The notes below the pieces were generated by a model. The model saw only the letters and a list, made by a program, of their open reading frames with translations, was not told the DNA's origin and made no database searches. DNA of 64,000 bases from CAVVJA01 sp963809815 (GTDB lineage Bacteria > Actinomycetota > Actinomycetes > Mycobacteriales > Jatrophihabitantaceae), in the NCBI GenBank assembly GCA_963809815.1, contig CAWELM010000017.1:62001-126000 (forward strand), read 5' to 3'. Positions 1 through 8,408 of this stretch are shown one piece after another (the first letter of the stretch is position 1; each line of letters starts with the position of its first letter). A program made the position numbers and the translations under genes.

Positions 1-53
1 GTACCCTGACGGTTCTCCAGGTCGATTTCGATGTCGTACTTGGACACTCCCAC
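1..53 (-). CDS. Partial CDS, possible class I SAM-dependent methyltransferase (N-terminus only)
   Basis: About 17 codons of a leftward gene are visible before the window edge. A GTG at 53 has GGAAGGAG about 8 bases upstream; a second in-frame GTG lies at 47. The start reads V-G-V-S-K-Y-D-I-E-I-D-L-E-N. From memory, an S-K-Y-D-I-E-I-D-L opening is common in methyltransferases of glycosyltransferase clusters, which fits the divergent glycosyltransferase next door. The fragment is too short to prove the family. The divergent spacer to the next gene carries a 12-bp palindrome. Confidence 0.35.
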   Translation of the reverse strand, partial: MGVSKYDIEIDLENRQG

Positions 54-134
54 CTGAGCCGCTCCTTCCAGGTCCCCCTGGGTTCGATGACGCGGCCCCC
101 GCGTTGCCGACCACTAGGTTCGCCACTATAGGTA

Positions 135-146
135 GCGCCTAGGCGC
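135..146. promoter_or_regulatory. Perfect 12-bp palindrome in divergent promoter region
   Basis: GCGCCTAGGCGC is a perfect palindrome lying between the divergent methyltransferase fragment and the glycosyltransferase. Its position fits an operator controlling one or both genes, but no regulator is linked and no clear -10/-35 pair was identified. It could also be chance in GC-rich sequence. Confidence 0.25.
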
Positions 147-216
147 GGTCGCCCTGCGGGGTTGCCCCGGACGTTACAGACGTCGCGAGGGAGGAGTTCG
201 TATCACCACAAGTCAC

Positions 217-1179
217 GTGCAACTACGCATGACGGTCGTCGTCGTAACCTGGAACGGCGCCCACCTACTCGACAGCTGCCTGGCATCGCTGCGCGCACAG
301 ACCACGCCGCACCGCGTGCTAGTAGTGGACAATGCCTCTACGGACGGCACCAGCGATCTGCTCGCGGGCAGCCATCCGGACGTCGAGGTCATCCGGCTGC
401 CGACAAACACCGGGTTCGCGGGCGGCGCTCAGGCCGGGCTTGACGCCGTCACGACGGAGTACACCTGCTTCCTGAACAACGACGCGCAGGCGGATCCCGG
501 CTGGCTCGCGGCCCTCCAGGACGCCTTCGACGGCTGCCCAGATGTCGTTGCCGCGACGAGCCAGATCCTGCTCGCCGAAAACGGTCGCATCAACAATGCT
601 GGCGGCGCCCTCACCCGTTGGGGGTCAGGCTATGACCGTGGCTACGGGCACCGTGCCACCGACGGGTTTGCGGAGTCTGCCGACGTTGCCGCGTTGTGCG
701 GAGCGGCGGCGGCCGTCCGCACAGCTGCCGCCCGCCAGGTCGGGGGCTTTCCAGCGGAGTTCTTCCTGTACTACGAAGACACAGATCTGTCGTGGCGGCT
801 GGGTCGGGCCGGCGGCCGCATCCGCTATGTCCCGGACGCGGTCGTTCACCACTTGCACTCCGCGACCAGCAACCAGGCATCCGAGGCGTTCGCATTTTTC
901 AACCAGCGCAATCAGCTGCTCATGCTGGTGCGAAACGCGCCCTGGTCGACGGTTGTGGGCGCAGTCGGCCGGTACATGGCGGTAACTGCCGTCCGCGCGG
1001 CCAGCGGCAGTGGACGATCGCGCCCGCACCAGTACCGACCCACCCACCGGCTTCGGGTCCTACTGGCGGTCGCCGCCGACCTGCCGTCAGCCCTGCATGT
1101 CCGGCGAAAGACGAACCGCACCGCAGTTATCTCCTCGCGTGACTTTGCGCGGCGTTGGCTCGGCACGGAGTCACGGTAA
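217..1179 (+). CDS. Glycosyltransferase family 2, rhamnosyltransferase-like (WbbL type)
   Basis: This 320-aa cytosolic GT-A enzyme probably transfers a sugar, most likely L-rhamnose, to a lipid-linked wall or polysaccharide precursor. The N-terminal nucleotide-binding motif VVVTWNG is followed by VVDNASTDG and the NNDA metal site near residue 89. The acceptor-side motif FFLYYEDTDLSWRL near 182-195 is typical of rhamnosyltransferases such as WbbL. The start is uncertain: GTG at 217 or ATG at 229, with the GAGGAG Shine-Dalgarno at 191-196 rather far upstream. It converges on the next glycosyltransferase with 7 bases between stops. Rhamnose specificity is inferred from the family and from the nearby rmlB and rmlD. 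Confidence 0.85.
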   Translation: MQLRMTVVVVTWNGAHLLDSCLASLRAQTTPHRVLVVDNASTDGTSDLLAGSHPDVEVIRLPTNTGFAGGAQAGLDAVTTEYTCFLNNDAQADPGWLAALQDAFDGCPDVVAATSQILLAENGRINNAGGALTRWGSGYDRGYGHRATDGFAESADVAALCGAAAAVRTAAARQVGGFPAEFFLYYEDTDLSWRLGRAGGRIRYVPDAVVHHLHSATSNQASEAFAFFNQRNQLLMLVRNAPWSTVVGAVGRYMAVTAVRAASGSGRSRPHQYRPTHRLRVLLAVAADLPSALHVRRKTNRTAVISSRDFARRWLGTESR

Positions 1180-1186
1180 GCGCTAG

Positions 1187-2578
1187 TCAAGACCGTGCGC
1201 CCCACTCCTGACGGAGCCGGCGCAGCCGCGCGGACGCTCGAGACAGGACTAGGGCAGCTCCCCCCTGCTGCCACAGCGTGCGCGCTCGGGTCGCGTCACG
1301 CCCGACCCTAGAGGCAGGCAGCACTGGGCGGCGGGCGAATCGCCGGACGTCGGTAGCGGCGTCGGCCGCGCGTGCCGGGTTAGCGCAAAAGGCCACCAAG
1401 GGCGCAAGCGCGCGCTCCCAGGTAAACCGCTCGCGCACCCGGGCGACGTTCGTGGCGGCGGACGCCGCGAACGTCGGGTCGTACAGCGTGCGGCGAAGCG
1501 CCTCGGTGACGCCGGCGACGTCTTGCTCGGCGACCCGGACGCCCAGCTGCTCGGCATACACGAGCTCGCCGAAGCTATCCCCGCCAGTCGCCACGATCGG
1601 GAGGCCCGCCCACAGATAGTCGAGGATGCGCGTGCGGAACGAGAACGTCGTCTCGACATGCTGGAGATGCGTGCTGATCCCGACGTCGGCGTCGAGCAAG
1701 TAGCGCTGCCGATCCGCATAGTCAACCCAGCCCTCGTTGAAGAACACGAAGCGGTCGGCGACGCCCAGCTCGCGGGCTAGCTCTCGCGCCCGGACCGCCA
1801 TTCGCATCTTGGGCACGCCTGGATTCGGGTGCGCCATGCCGAGGAAGAACATTCTCACGTCGTCGTGGTCTCGTCGCAGCCGGTCGATGGCCAGGATCGC
1901 GGTGAGCGGATCGAACCAGTTGTAGACGCCACCCGCCCACAGGACCACTTTGTCGTCCGGGCGAATGCCATCGATGACGCCCTTGATCGCCGGACGCTCG
2001 GACACCGGCGGAAAGCTGGGCAGACCGAACGGGCAGACCGCGATCAGCCCCCTCAGCGAGGGATCGCGATCATAGTTCTCCGGGTTGAGTCGACCGAACG
2101 CGCCGAGATGGCCGAGCCATAGATGGCGCTGCTCCTCACTGGCGCAGACGAAGAAATCGCCACGCACCAGCTGCTCGTTGAGCACGCGGATGGTCAGATC
2201 GAGGGTCGCGGTCCGCTCCATGGCCGACCGGTCGGCGAGTTGTTCGAGTTGCTCGAGGTGCACGGGGTCGTACAGATCCACCAGCAGGATTTGCTCACCT
2301 CGAATCAGCCACGGCGCGTGGAAGGAGACGAATCCCTGGAAGATCACTACTTCGGCCTCGCCGATCGCCGCCCGCAACCCGGCCCACGGCACATAGCGAC
2401 AGGTGAACGCCTCGCGGTCGATTGTGCACCTCGCCGTCGAGACGAGGGTCACGTCATGTTGCGGGGCGAGGGCCTCGGCGATGTGCAAGGCACGGATCGC
2501 GGGTCCCGCCATCTGCCGGCCCAAGACGTCCGCCGTGACCACCGCGATCCGGTGCCGCTGGCAACCATCATTCGCCAC
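1187..2578 (-). CDS. Glycosyltransferase family 4
   Basis: A GT-B fold glycosyltransferase of about 463 aa. The N-terminus (RIAVVTADVLGRQMAGPAIRA) is the usual acceptor-side start, and the C-terminal half carries the donor-binding region with FRTRILDYLWAGLPIVATGG, the glycine-rich loop and acidic pair region of GT4 enzymes. GTG at 2578 is chosen because GGGAGGG lies 6 bases upstream; an in-frame ATG at 2593 is the alternative. The start overlaps the 3' end of rmlD, so it is translated as the last gene of the rmlB-rmlD unit. The sugar and acceptor cannot be told from sequence. Confidence 0.85.
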   Translation of the reverse strand: MANDGCQRHRIAVVTADVLGRQMAGPAIRALHIAEALAPQHDVTLVSTARCTIDREAFTCRYVPWAGLRAAIGEAEVVIFQGFVSFHAPWLIRGEQILLVDLYDPVHLEQLEQLADRSAMERTATLDLTIRVLNEQLVRGDFFVCASEEQRHLWLGHLGAFGRLNPENYDRDPSLRGLIAVCPFGLPSFPPVSERPAIKGVIDGIRPDDKVVLWAGGVYNWFDPLTAILAIDRLRRDHDDVRMFFLGMAHPNPGVPKMRMAVRARELARELGVADRFVFFNEGWVDYADRQRYLLDADVGISTHLQHVETTFSFRTRILDYLWAGLPIVATGGDSFGELVYAEQLGVRVAEQDVAGVTEALRRTLYDPTFAASAATNVARVRERFTWERALAPLVAFCANPARAADAATDVRRFARRPVLPASRVGRDATRARTLWQQGGAALVLSRASARLRRLRQEWGARS

Positions 2579-3431
2579 GTAGCGCCCTCCCATCTGTGAC
2601 GAACGCGGCGCGCAGCGCGTCGCGCCAGTGCGGCATCGGGCCGAGGCCGGCGGCCAGCCAGGCTGCTGGCGAGAGCACCGAGTAGGCCGGCCGCGGCGCC
2701 GGTCGCGGGAAGGCGTCGGTGGTCGTCGGCAGAACCCGACTCGGGTCCGCCCCGAGCTGGACGAAAATCTCCCGCGTCAGACCGAACCACGTTGTGTCGC
2801 CGGAGCCGGTGCAGTGGTAGGTACCGGGGGGCACCGCGGATCGCGCTAGCTCGACAAGACCGCGGGCGAGATCCGCCGACCACGTCGGGGCGCCGCGCTG
2901 GTCATCGACCACGCTGACGGTATCGCGCTGTCGCTCCAAGGCCACCATCGTCTTGACGAAGTTGCGCCCTGCGGCGCCGTAGACCCACGCCGTTCGCACC
3001 ACGTACGAGGACGCAGGCAGGATTTCTCGGACCGCGTGCTCGCCGGCGAGTTTGGAGCGACCGTAGGCCGATCTGGGTTGCGGCGGGTCGTCAACCTCGT
3101 ACGGCCGGTCGGCGTCTCCGGCGAAGACATAGTCGGTCGAGATGTGTACCAGCCGGCCGCCGTGCCGGGCAAGCGCGGCCGCGATGACGGCCGGCCCGCG
3201 CGCGTTGACCTCGTAAGCGGCTGCCTCGTCCGATTCGGCCGCATCCACCGCCGTGTACGCGGCCGCATTGACGACCACATCGGGCACGTACCCGGTAACA
3301 AGGTCATCCACTGCCGCGGCGTTCGTGATGTTCAGCCCAGCATGCGTGACCGCGCAGACGTCCTCGTCACCGATAGTCCGCAGCAGATCGCTGCCCACCT
3401 GCCCTGCCGCGCCGGTGATCAACCACCTCAA
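2568..3431 (-). CDS. rmlD: dTDP-4-dehydrorhamnose reductase
   Basis: The last step of dTDP-L-rhamnose synthesis: NAD(P)H reduction of dTDP-6-deoxy-L-lyxo-4-hexulose. The 287-aa protein is a short-chain dehydrogenase with the nucleotide motif GAAGQVG at 8-14, STDYVF at 99-104, and the catalytic Tyr124 and Lys128 (YGRSK). The start is taken as TTG at 3431, which overlaps the rmlB stop (TTGA), because the protein then begins directly at the Rossmann strand LRWLITG. An upstream extension would lie inside rmlB. Translational coupling rmlB to rmlD to the glycosyltransferase is evident. Confidence 0.93.
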   Translation of the reverse strand: MRWLITGAAGQVGSDLLRTIGDEDVCAVTHAGLNITNAAAVDDLVTGYVPDVVVNAAAYTAVDAAESDEAAAYEVNARGPAVIAAALARHGGRLVHISTDYVFAGDADRPYEVDDPPQPRSAYGRSKLAGEHAVREILPASSYVVRTAWVYGAAGRNFVKTMVALERQRDTVSVVDDQRGAPTWSADLARGLVELARSAVPPGTYHCTGSGDTTWFGLTREIFVQLGADPSRVLPTTTDAFPRPAPRPAYSVLSPAAWLAAGLGPMPHWRDALRAAFVTDGRALRGE

Positions 3432-4429
3432 AACTTGTCCTTGGCCATCTCGGCCCGTGCCTTGAGCGGCTCCCACCACGCCCGGTTCGCTCGATACCAG
3501 TCGACGGTGCGCTCGAGACCGTCCTCGAACGACACCTTGGGCGCGTAGCCCAGCTCGGCGATCTTGCCGTAGTCCACCGAATAACGCATGTCATGGCCAC
3601 CGCCGCGCGGGTCCACAATGTGCCGGACGTAATCCCAACTGCGCCCCGTGGCGTCGAGCAGAAGTTGGGTGAGCTCCTTATTCGACAGCTCCCGGCCCCC
3701 GCCGATGTTGTAAAACTCACCCGGCCGGCCCTTCTCCACGACCAGCTGGACGCCGCGGCAGTGATCGGCCACGAACAGCCAGTCGCGGACGTTCTGCCCC
3801 TCGCCGTAGAGCGGCACTTGCTTGCCATCCAGCAGATTCGTGACGAACAGCGGGATAATCTTCTCCGGAAAGTGATATGGCCCGTAGTTGTTGCTGCATC
3901 GCGTGATGGAGATGTTCAGGCCATACGTCTTGGCGTAGGCCCGCGCCATGAGGTCTCCACCGGCCTTCGCAGCTGAGTAGGGCGAATTGGGCTCCAGGAC
4001 GTGGCCCTCCGTCCATGAGCCAACCGCGATCGACCCGTACACCTCGTCGGTGGAGATGTGTATAACGCGCTGGATGTCATGCCGGAGAGCCGCCTCGAAC
4101 ACCTGTTGTGCCCCAAGGACGTTCGTCTGGATGAAGTCGGTAGCGCCGATGATCGAACGGTCGACGTGCGACTCGGCCGCGAAGTTAATCAGCACGTTAT
4201 GGCCTGGGAGGGCAGCGTCCAGGTCAGCCGGCGAGCAGATGTCACCCTTTACGAATCGGAACCGCCGGCTGTCGGCCACGGGCGTCAGGTTCGCCAGATT
4301 GCCGGCGTAGGTCAGCTTGTCGAACACGGTGACCTCGGCACCGGCGAACGCTGGGTAGGTGTCGGACAACAGGTCGCGGACGTAGTGTGAGCCGATGAAA
4401 CCGGCACCACCGGTTACGAAGACGCGCAT
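3428..4429 (-). CDS. rmlB: dTDP-glucose 4,6-dehydratase
   Basis: Converts dTDP-D-glucose to dTDP-4-keto-6-deoxy-D-glucose, the second committed step to dTDP-rhamnose. The 333-aa extended SDR shows GGAGFIG at 7-13, the STDE segment at 126-129 containing the Asp-Glu acid pair of RmlB enzymes, and YSAAK at 151-155. ATG at 4429 is preferred: AGGAGG lies about 11 bases upstream and the protein begins MRVFVTGG, whereas a start at 4504 would add a non-homologous tail. It is first in the leftward rmlB-rmlD-glycosyltransferase unit. rmlA and rmlC are not in the window. Confidence 0.95.
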   Translation of the reverse strand: MRVFVTGGAGFIGSHYVRDLLSDTYPAFAGAEVTVFDKLTYAGNLANLTPVADSRRFRFVKGDICSPADLDAALPGHNVLINFAAESHVDRSIIGATDFIQTNVLGAQQVFEAALRHDIQRVIHISTDEVYGSIAVGSWTEGHVLEPNSPYSAAKAGGDLMARAYAKTYGLNISITRCSNNYGPYHFPEKIIPLFVTNLLDGKQVPLYGEGQNVRDWLFVADHCRGVQLVVEKGRPGEFYNIGGGRELSNKELTQLLLDATGRSWDYVRHIVDPRGGGHDMRYSVDYGKIAELGYAPKVSFEDGLERTVDWYRANRAWWEPLKARAEMAKDKF

Positions 4430-4505
4430 GCGGCGTCGACCCTCCTTCACATAGTCAGCACAAACGACCACGCAGTATCTCAGACGCACCGCTAGGAAGC
4501 CCATA

Positions 4506-5708
4506 ATGCGTCCGCACGGAGCTACGGCGACCTCAGCTCGCGGCTACGCTGCCATCGTGCCGAACGACAGCTGTGACTTGTCCGTGGTTTTGCCGTGCCT
4601 GAACGAAGCCGAGACGCTGGAGACCTGCATCCGCAAGGCGCAAAAGAGTATCGGCGACCTCGACCTCGACGGCGAGGTCGTGGTGGCAGACAACGGCAGC
4701 ACGGACGGTTCGCAGCAGATCGCCAAAGACCTAGGGGCACGTCTGCTGAGCGTGCCGGAGCGCGGCTACGGCGCTGCCCTCCGAGCAGGCATCGGTGACG
4801 CGCGCGGCCGGTTCGTGATCATGGCTGACGCAGACGATAGCTACGCACTCGATGCCCTGGAGCCATTCGTGGAGGGGCTACGCGGTGGCGCTGACCTCGT
4901 GATGGGTAACCGTTTTGCTGGCGGGATCGCTCCCGGAGCGATGCCGGCGCTTCACCGCTATATCGGCAATCCGGTGCTTTCGCGGCTCGGTCGGCTGTTT
5001 TTCCACGTCCCGATCCATGACTTCCACTGCGGCATGCGAGGTTTTCGCCGGGACCGGATCATGGCGCTAGGCCTGCGGACCCGCGGGATGGAGTTTGCCA
5101 GCGAGATGATCGTGCGAGCAGCTCTCGCGAATCTGACGATCACCGAGGTGCCGACGACGCTCCAACCTGATGGACGCAGTCGCGCTCCCCACCTGAATAC
5201 CTGGCGGGATGGCTGGCGTCACCTCCGGTTTCTGCTCGCTTTCAGTCCGCGATGGTTGTTCCTCTATCCCGCGCTGACGTTGATGACCGTCGGGCTCATC
5301 GGGTTGATCGCCCTCGCACCGGGACCGATCGCGATCGGAGACGTGTCACTCGACGTACAGACAATGGTGGGTGCAGCCACACTGCTCATCATCGGCTTGC
5401 AGATGGCTGCACTCGCGCTGGTGTCGCGGGCGTACGCCGCGCGGCTCGGGTTGCTTCCGCGCAGCCGTCGCCTGGAGACGCTCCTTGATCGATTCACCCT
5501 GGAATGGGGAGTCATCGTCGGCGTCCTCATGGGTGCGGCCGGGCTGGCTGCATTCGTCGCCGCAACTGTGCGCTGGCAACGCACCGGATTTGGTCAGCTG
5601 GCGATCGAAACGATGCGGTTGCCGCTGTTCGGAATGGTGCTTCTCGTGGCGGGCACGCAGGTCATCGGGTCGTCGTTCATGCTCAGTCTCACGCGAATCG
5701 GAGAGTAA
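4506..5708 (+). CDS. Polyprenyl-phosphate glycosyltransferase-like GT2 membrane protein
   Basis: The 400-aa protein has an N-terminal GT-A domain (DLSVVLPCLNEAETL, ADNGSTDGS, DADD at 108-111) of the dolichyl-phosphate mannose/glucose synthase type. It is followed by about four hydrophobic segments (near 249-270, 288-308, 337-358 and 374-395) that would anchor it. Such enzymes load a sugar onto polyprenyl phosphate for periplasmic GT-C transferases, two candidates for which are in this region. ATG at 4506 has AGGAAG 7 bases upstream; GTG at 4557 is an alternative start nearer the conserved domain. It overlaps the following methyltransferase by one base. Confidence 0.85.
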   Translation: MRPHGATATSARGYAAIVPNDSCDLSVVLPCLNEAETLETCIRKAQKSIGDLDLDGEVVVADNGSTDGSQQIAKDLGARLLSVPERGYGAALRAGIGDARGRFVIMADADDSYALDALEPFVEGLRGGADLVMGNRFAGGIAPGAMPALHRYIGNPVLSRLGRLFFHVPIHDFHCGMRGFRRDRIMALGLRTRGMEFASEMIVRAALANLTITEVPTTLQPDGRSRAPHLNTWRDGWRHLRFLLAFSPRWLFLYPALTLMTVGLIGLIALAPGPIAIGDVSLDVQTMVGAATLLIIGLQMAALALVSRAYAARLGLLPRSRRLETLLDRFTLEWGVIVGVLMGAAGLAAFVAATVRWQRTGFGQLAIETMRLPLFGMVLLVAGTQVIGSSFMLSLTRIGE

Positions 5709-6433
5709 TGACCTACGAATCGCCCGCCGTCCTTGGCGACTCTCGACTCCAATCCGAAACCCTCGAGTCGCTGACCTCTGCCATTCACTACCACGCGTGG
5801 TTGACCAGTCTGGCGTCGCCGTACCTTGGCGACGATCCGATCGAACTGGGTAGCGGCCTTGGTGACTATGCCCAGGCGTGGCTTGACGGCGGGCTGGCGC
5901 GGATCAGGGTGACCGAGCGAGATCCCGTGCGGCTTGCCCTCCTCAAAGAACGGTTCGCCGGCGACAGTCGGGTTCATACGGACGATCTCGATGTTTTCCA
6001 CGCCCCGCGAGCTGATCACTCCTGTTTCGTTGCGTATAACGTGCTCGAACACATCGAGGACGATGTCGGCGTGTTGCGTGCGGCCCAGGGCCTGGTTCGG
6101 ACCGGAGGCGCGGTGGTGATGCTCGTTCCCGCGTTTCCCTTTGCGGCAGGCAGGTTCGATCGCGACGTGGGTCACGTGCGCCGGTACACCAAGCGCACCC
6201 TGCGTCACGCCTACGAACGTGCCGGGATAGTGGTTGAGGATATCTACTACCTGAACGCGCCCGGCCTGGTCGCCTGGTTCATCGGCATGCGCCTGCTGCG
6301 GATGACACCCAGGGACGGTGTGTCCGTTCGTCTCTGGGACCGCCTAGTCGTTCCCGTCGCACAGCGAGTCGAGAGCCGCTGGCGGCCGCCGTTCGGGCAG
6401 TCGGTCGTGGCCATCGGGCGGGTCCCAGCCTAG
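5708..6433 (+). CDS. Class I SAM-dependent methyltransferase
   Basis: A 241-aa protein with the SAM-binding glycine motif LGSGLGDY at 47-54, an acidic residue after strand 2 (VTERD) and YNVLEHIEDD in the motif II-III region, as in UbiE/Methyltransf_11 enzymes. ATG at 5708 overlaps the preceding TAA stop (TAATG) and sits behind GGAGAG, so it is translationally coupled to the GT2 gene. Partnership suggests methylation of a sugar or lipid-linked precursor, but the substrate is unknown. A much longer in-frame extension upstream lies inside the GT2 gene and is rejected. Confidence 0.82.
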   Translation: MTYESPAVLGDSRLQSETLESLTSAIHYHAWLTSLASPYLGDDPIELGSGLGDYAQAWLDGGLARIRVTERDPVRLALLKERFAGDSRVHTDDLDVFHAPRADHSCFVAYNVLEHIEDDVGVLRAAQGLVRTGGAVVMLVPAFPFAAGRFDRDVGHVRRYTKRTLRHAYERAGIVVEDIYYLNAPGLVAWFIGMRLLRMTPRDGVSVRLWDRLVVPVAQRVESRWRPPFGQSVVAIGRVPA

Positions 6434-6451
6434 CTCCACCGAACTGATCCT

Positions 6452-8290
6452 TCAGTCGCTAGCTGAAGCCGGTTGAATCGCGTCGGTGGCGGGATCGGGC
6501 GCTTCGCTGTTGTCCTCGGCGCCGGCCCCGGCATCAGCGATATGACGATTATCCAATCGCCGGGCCTGAATGAGGTCGTAGACGTGGGCGCCGAACAGCC
6601 AACATCCGGCGGCCGCGAGGAGCACGAACAAGTCGGTCGCTGGGAAGACGTACTGCGAGTTGCGGGCGGCCGAGTACGACAGGGCGTCGATGACCGCGAT
6701 CACCGCGATACGGGCGAGTAGGGCCACCAATACGGCTGTCATTGCCACCGCAAGGGTATGGCGTCCGTTGCGGCGTGGCCGAATCCACTCCCACAACAAC
6801 CCCACTAGCGCGATCACAAGGGCGGGGTAAGCCAGCCAGCCATAGGCGATCTGCAGCCCAGCCACCGGCGCCTGCCTGGTCATGGCCACCCGTTCCTCAG
6901 CCTGAAACGCCTTTTGGTTTCGGGCGGCGGGAATGGCGCGGGTGGCCGCCTTCCACGTCCAGTCGACCCCCCGACTTGGAGGATTGCGGTCAGGACTTGC
7001 GGCGTCGAACGACAACATATAGTCCGACGCGCTGACGGCAGACGACAGAATCGGTCCGACATCGGATGTCCGCAACGGCGGCACGACGGGAAGGCCGCGA
7101 CGTCCGCAAGTGATCTTGTGGCTGCGGCACGCTGCCTCGATCTGGTCTGCGAGTTGACGAGAGAACTGCTGTAACTGCACCTCTGTGTGCAGGTGACCCG
7201 CATCGCCGATAGCCTCGCGCATGGCCCAGATATAGAACGCGCCGATGTAGTCGCAGGGCCGCGACTTGCAGCTCAGCCGGGCCCAGTGCATCACCGGACC
7301 TTCAAGGAACGGCTCGAGTTCCTTTGCCGCCGGGCTCACCTGATAGACCGCGTCCCGTGCGGCCAACGGCACCGGTACGTGCCGCTTCGGCGGACCCACC
7401 TCGACGCTCTGCCACCAGGTGTAGGCGCGGGCAAGTTGACCGTCGGCGATGTCGGAGATCACCGCCGCGCCGTAGACCTGCTTGTTTCGCTGCACCACAT
7501 AGTTCACACATACGTAGCCCGAGAGTCCGGCCGCCAGGACCAAGACAAGCAGACCCGTCCAAATACGGGGACTGACCGCGAGGAGCCGCGTCCGCCAACT
7601 CCAGATTCCCGCGACCACCGCGACCAATACGGCTGGAGCAATCCACGCACGTTCCTCACGGCACAGGTAGTAGGCCGCCGCGACGAGTCCGGTGAATCCG
7701 CCGCCGACGACGAGCGGCGCAAATCCCCAGCCGTACCTGGTCTCCGCAAGCGCCGGCACGAAACTGACTAGCAACAGCACCGAGCCGACCAGCAGGATCG
7801 AGACGCTCGTGTAGAACACCTCTCGGATCAGCGCGGAACCCTCTGCGCCGAGGTGGATCGGATTAAGCGCCAGAGCTGCGAACGTGACGCCGCCAAGCCA
7901 TCGGCTGTGGCCGAGCCGACCTAGCGCCGTCCCCATCACCGCCGCCGCCAACAGATACAGCAGTTGCTCGGCAATCATGAGAGGTATGTGCGCCCAATAG
8001 CTCCAGAAGATGAAGATCGAATAGCTGGGGCCTTTAACCAGATTGCGCCCGTCGAACGCGCCCAGCCACTGACCGTCGGCGAGACTGCCTGCCAGCTGCC
8101 CGAACAGCCCGTAGTCGACAATGAAGTCAGACTGCAACCACATGGGCGCCCGCGCGCGCAGCACGACAGAAAGTGCGGCGGCCCCGAGCACTAATCCCCA
8201 GAACGCAACATCGGCCCGCGTTTTTCGCCGTACTCTGGTCATCGACCGCGACAGCCACGATGCCCGTGCTGTGGACTCGCCGATTGCCAC
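6452..8290 (-). CDS. Large polytopic membrane protein, GT-C-like
   Basis: A 612-aa integral membrane protein with about ten or more hydrophobic helices. There is a hydrophilic stretch around 270-450 (KRHVPVPLAARDAVYQ and following) that would face outside. An Asp near the first long loop (QSDFIVDYGLFGQL) fits the acidic first-loop feature of GT-C glycosyltransferases, but no diagnostic family motif was recognised. The gene converges on the methyltransferase with 18 bases between. Context suggests a role in export or assembly of a surface glycan. It could equally be an uncharacterised actinobacterial membrane protein. Confidence 0.7.
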   Translation of the reverse strand: MAIGESTARASWLSRSMTRVRRKTRADVAFWGLVLGAAALSVVLRARAPMWLQSDFIVDYGLFGQLAGSLADGQWLGAFDGRNLVKGPSYSIFIFWSYWAHIPLMIAEQLLYLLAAAVMGTALGRLGHSRWLGGVTFAALALNPIHLGAEGSALIREVFYTSVSILLVGSVLLLVSFVPALAETRYGWGFAPLVVGGGFTGLVAAAYYLCREERAWIAPAVLVAVVAGIWSWRTRLLAVSPRIWTGLLVLVLAAGLSGYVCVNYVVQRNKQVYGAAVISDIADGQLARAYTWWQSVEVGPPKRHVPVPLAARDAVYQVSPAAKELEPFLEGPVMHWARLSCKSRPCDYIGAFYIWAMREAIGDAGHLHTEVQLQQFSRQLADQIEAACRSHKITCGRRGLPVVPPLRTSDVGPILSSAVSASDYMLSFDAASPDRNPPSRGVDWTWKAATRAIPAARNQKAFQAEERVAMTRQAPVAGLQIAYGWLAYPALVIALVGLLWEWIRPRRNGRHTLAVAMTAVLVALLARIAVIAVIDALSYSAARNSQYVFPATDLFVLLAAAGCWLFGAHVYDLIQARRLDNRHIADAGAGAEDNSEAPDPATDAIQPASASD

Positions 8291-8408
8291 CTAATGCCCT
8301 TCACGCCGCATGGGTCAGCGTCCTGACCGACGTACATCGGCATGATGTCACAGCGGCCCACCCACGGCCTCCCACGATCCAGGCGCCGATCCGGTTAGCC
8401 TCGCAACC

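Noticed and set aside
6449..6470. CTTCAG-CTGAAG inverted repeat between converging genes as a terminator
   Set aside because: Only 6 bp, lies inside the coding end of the membrane protein gene, too weak to call.
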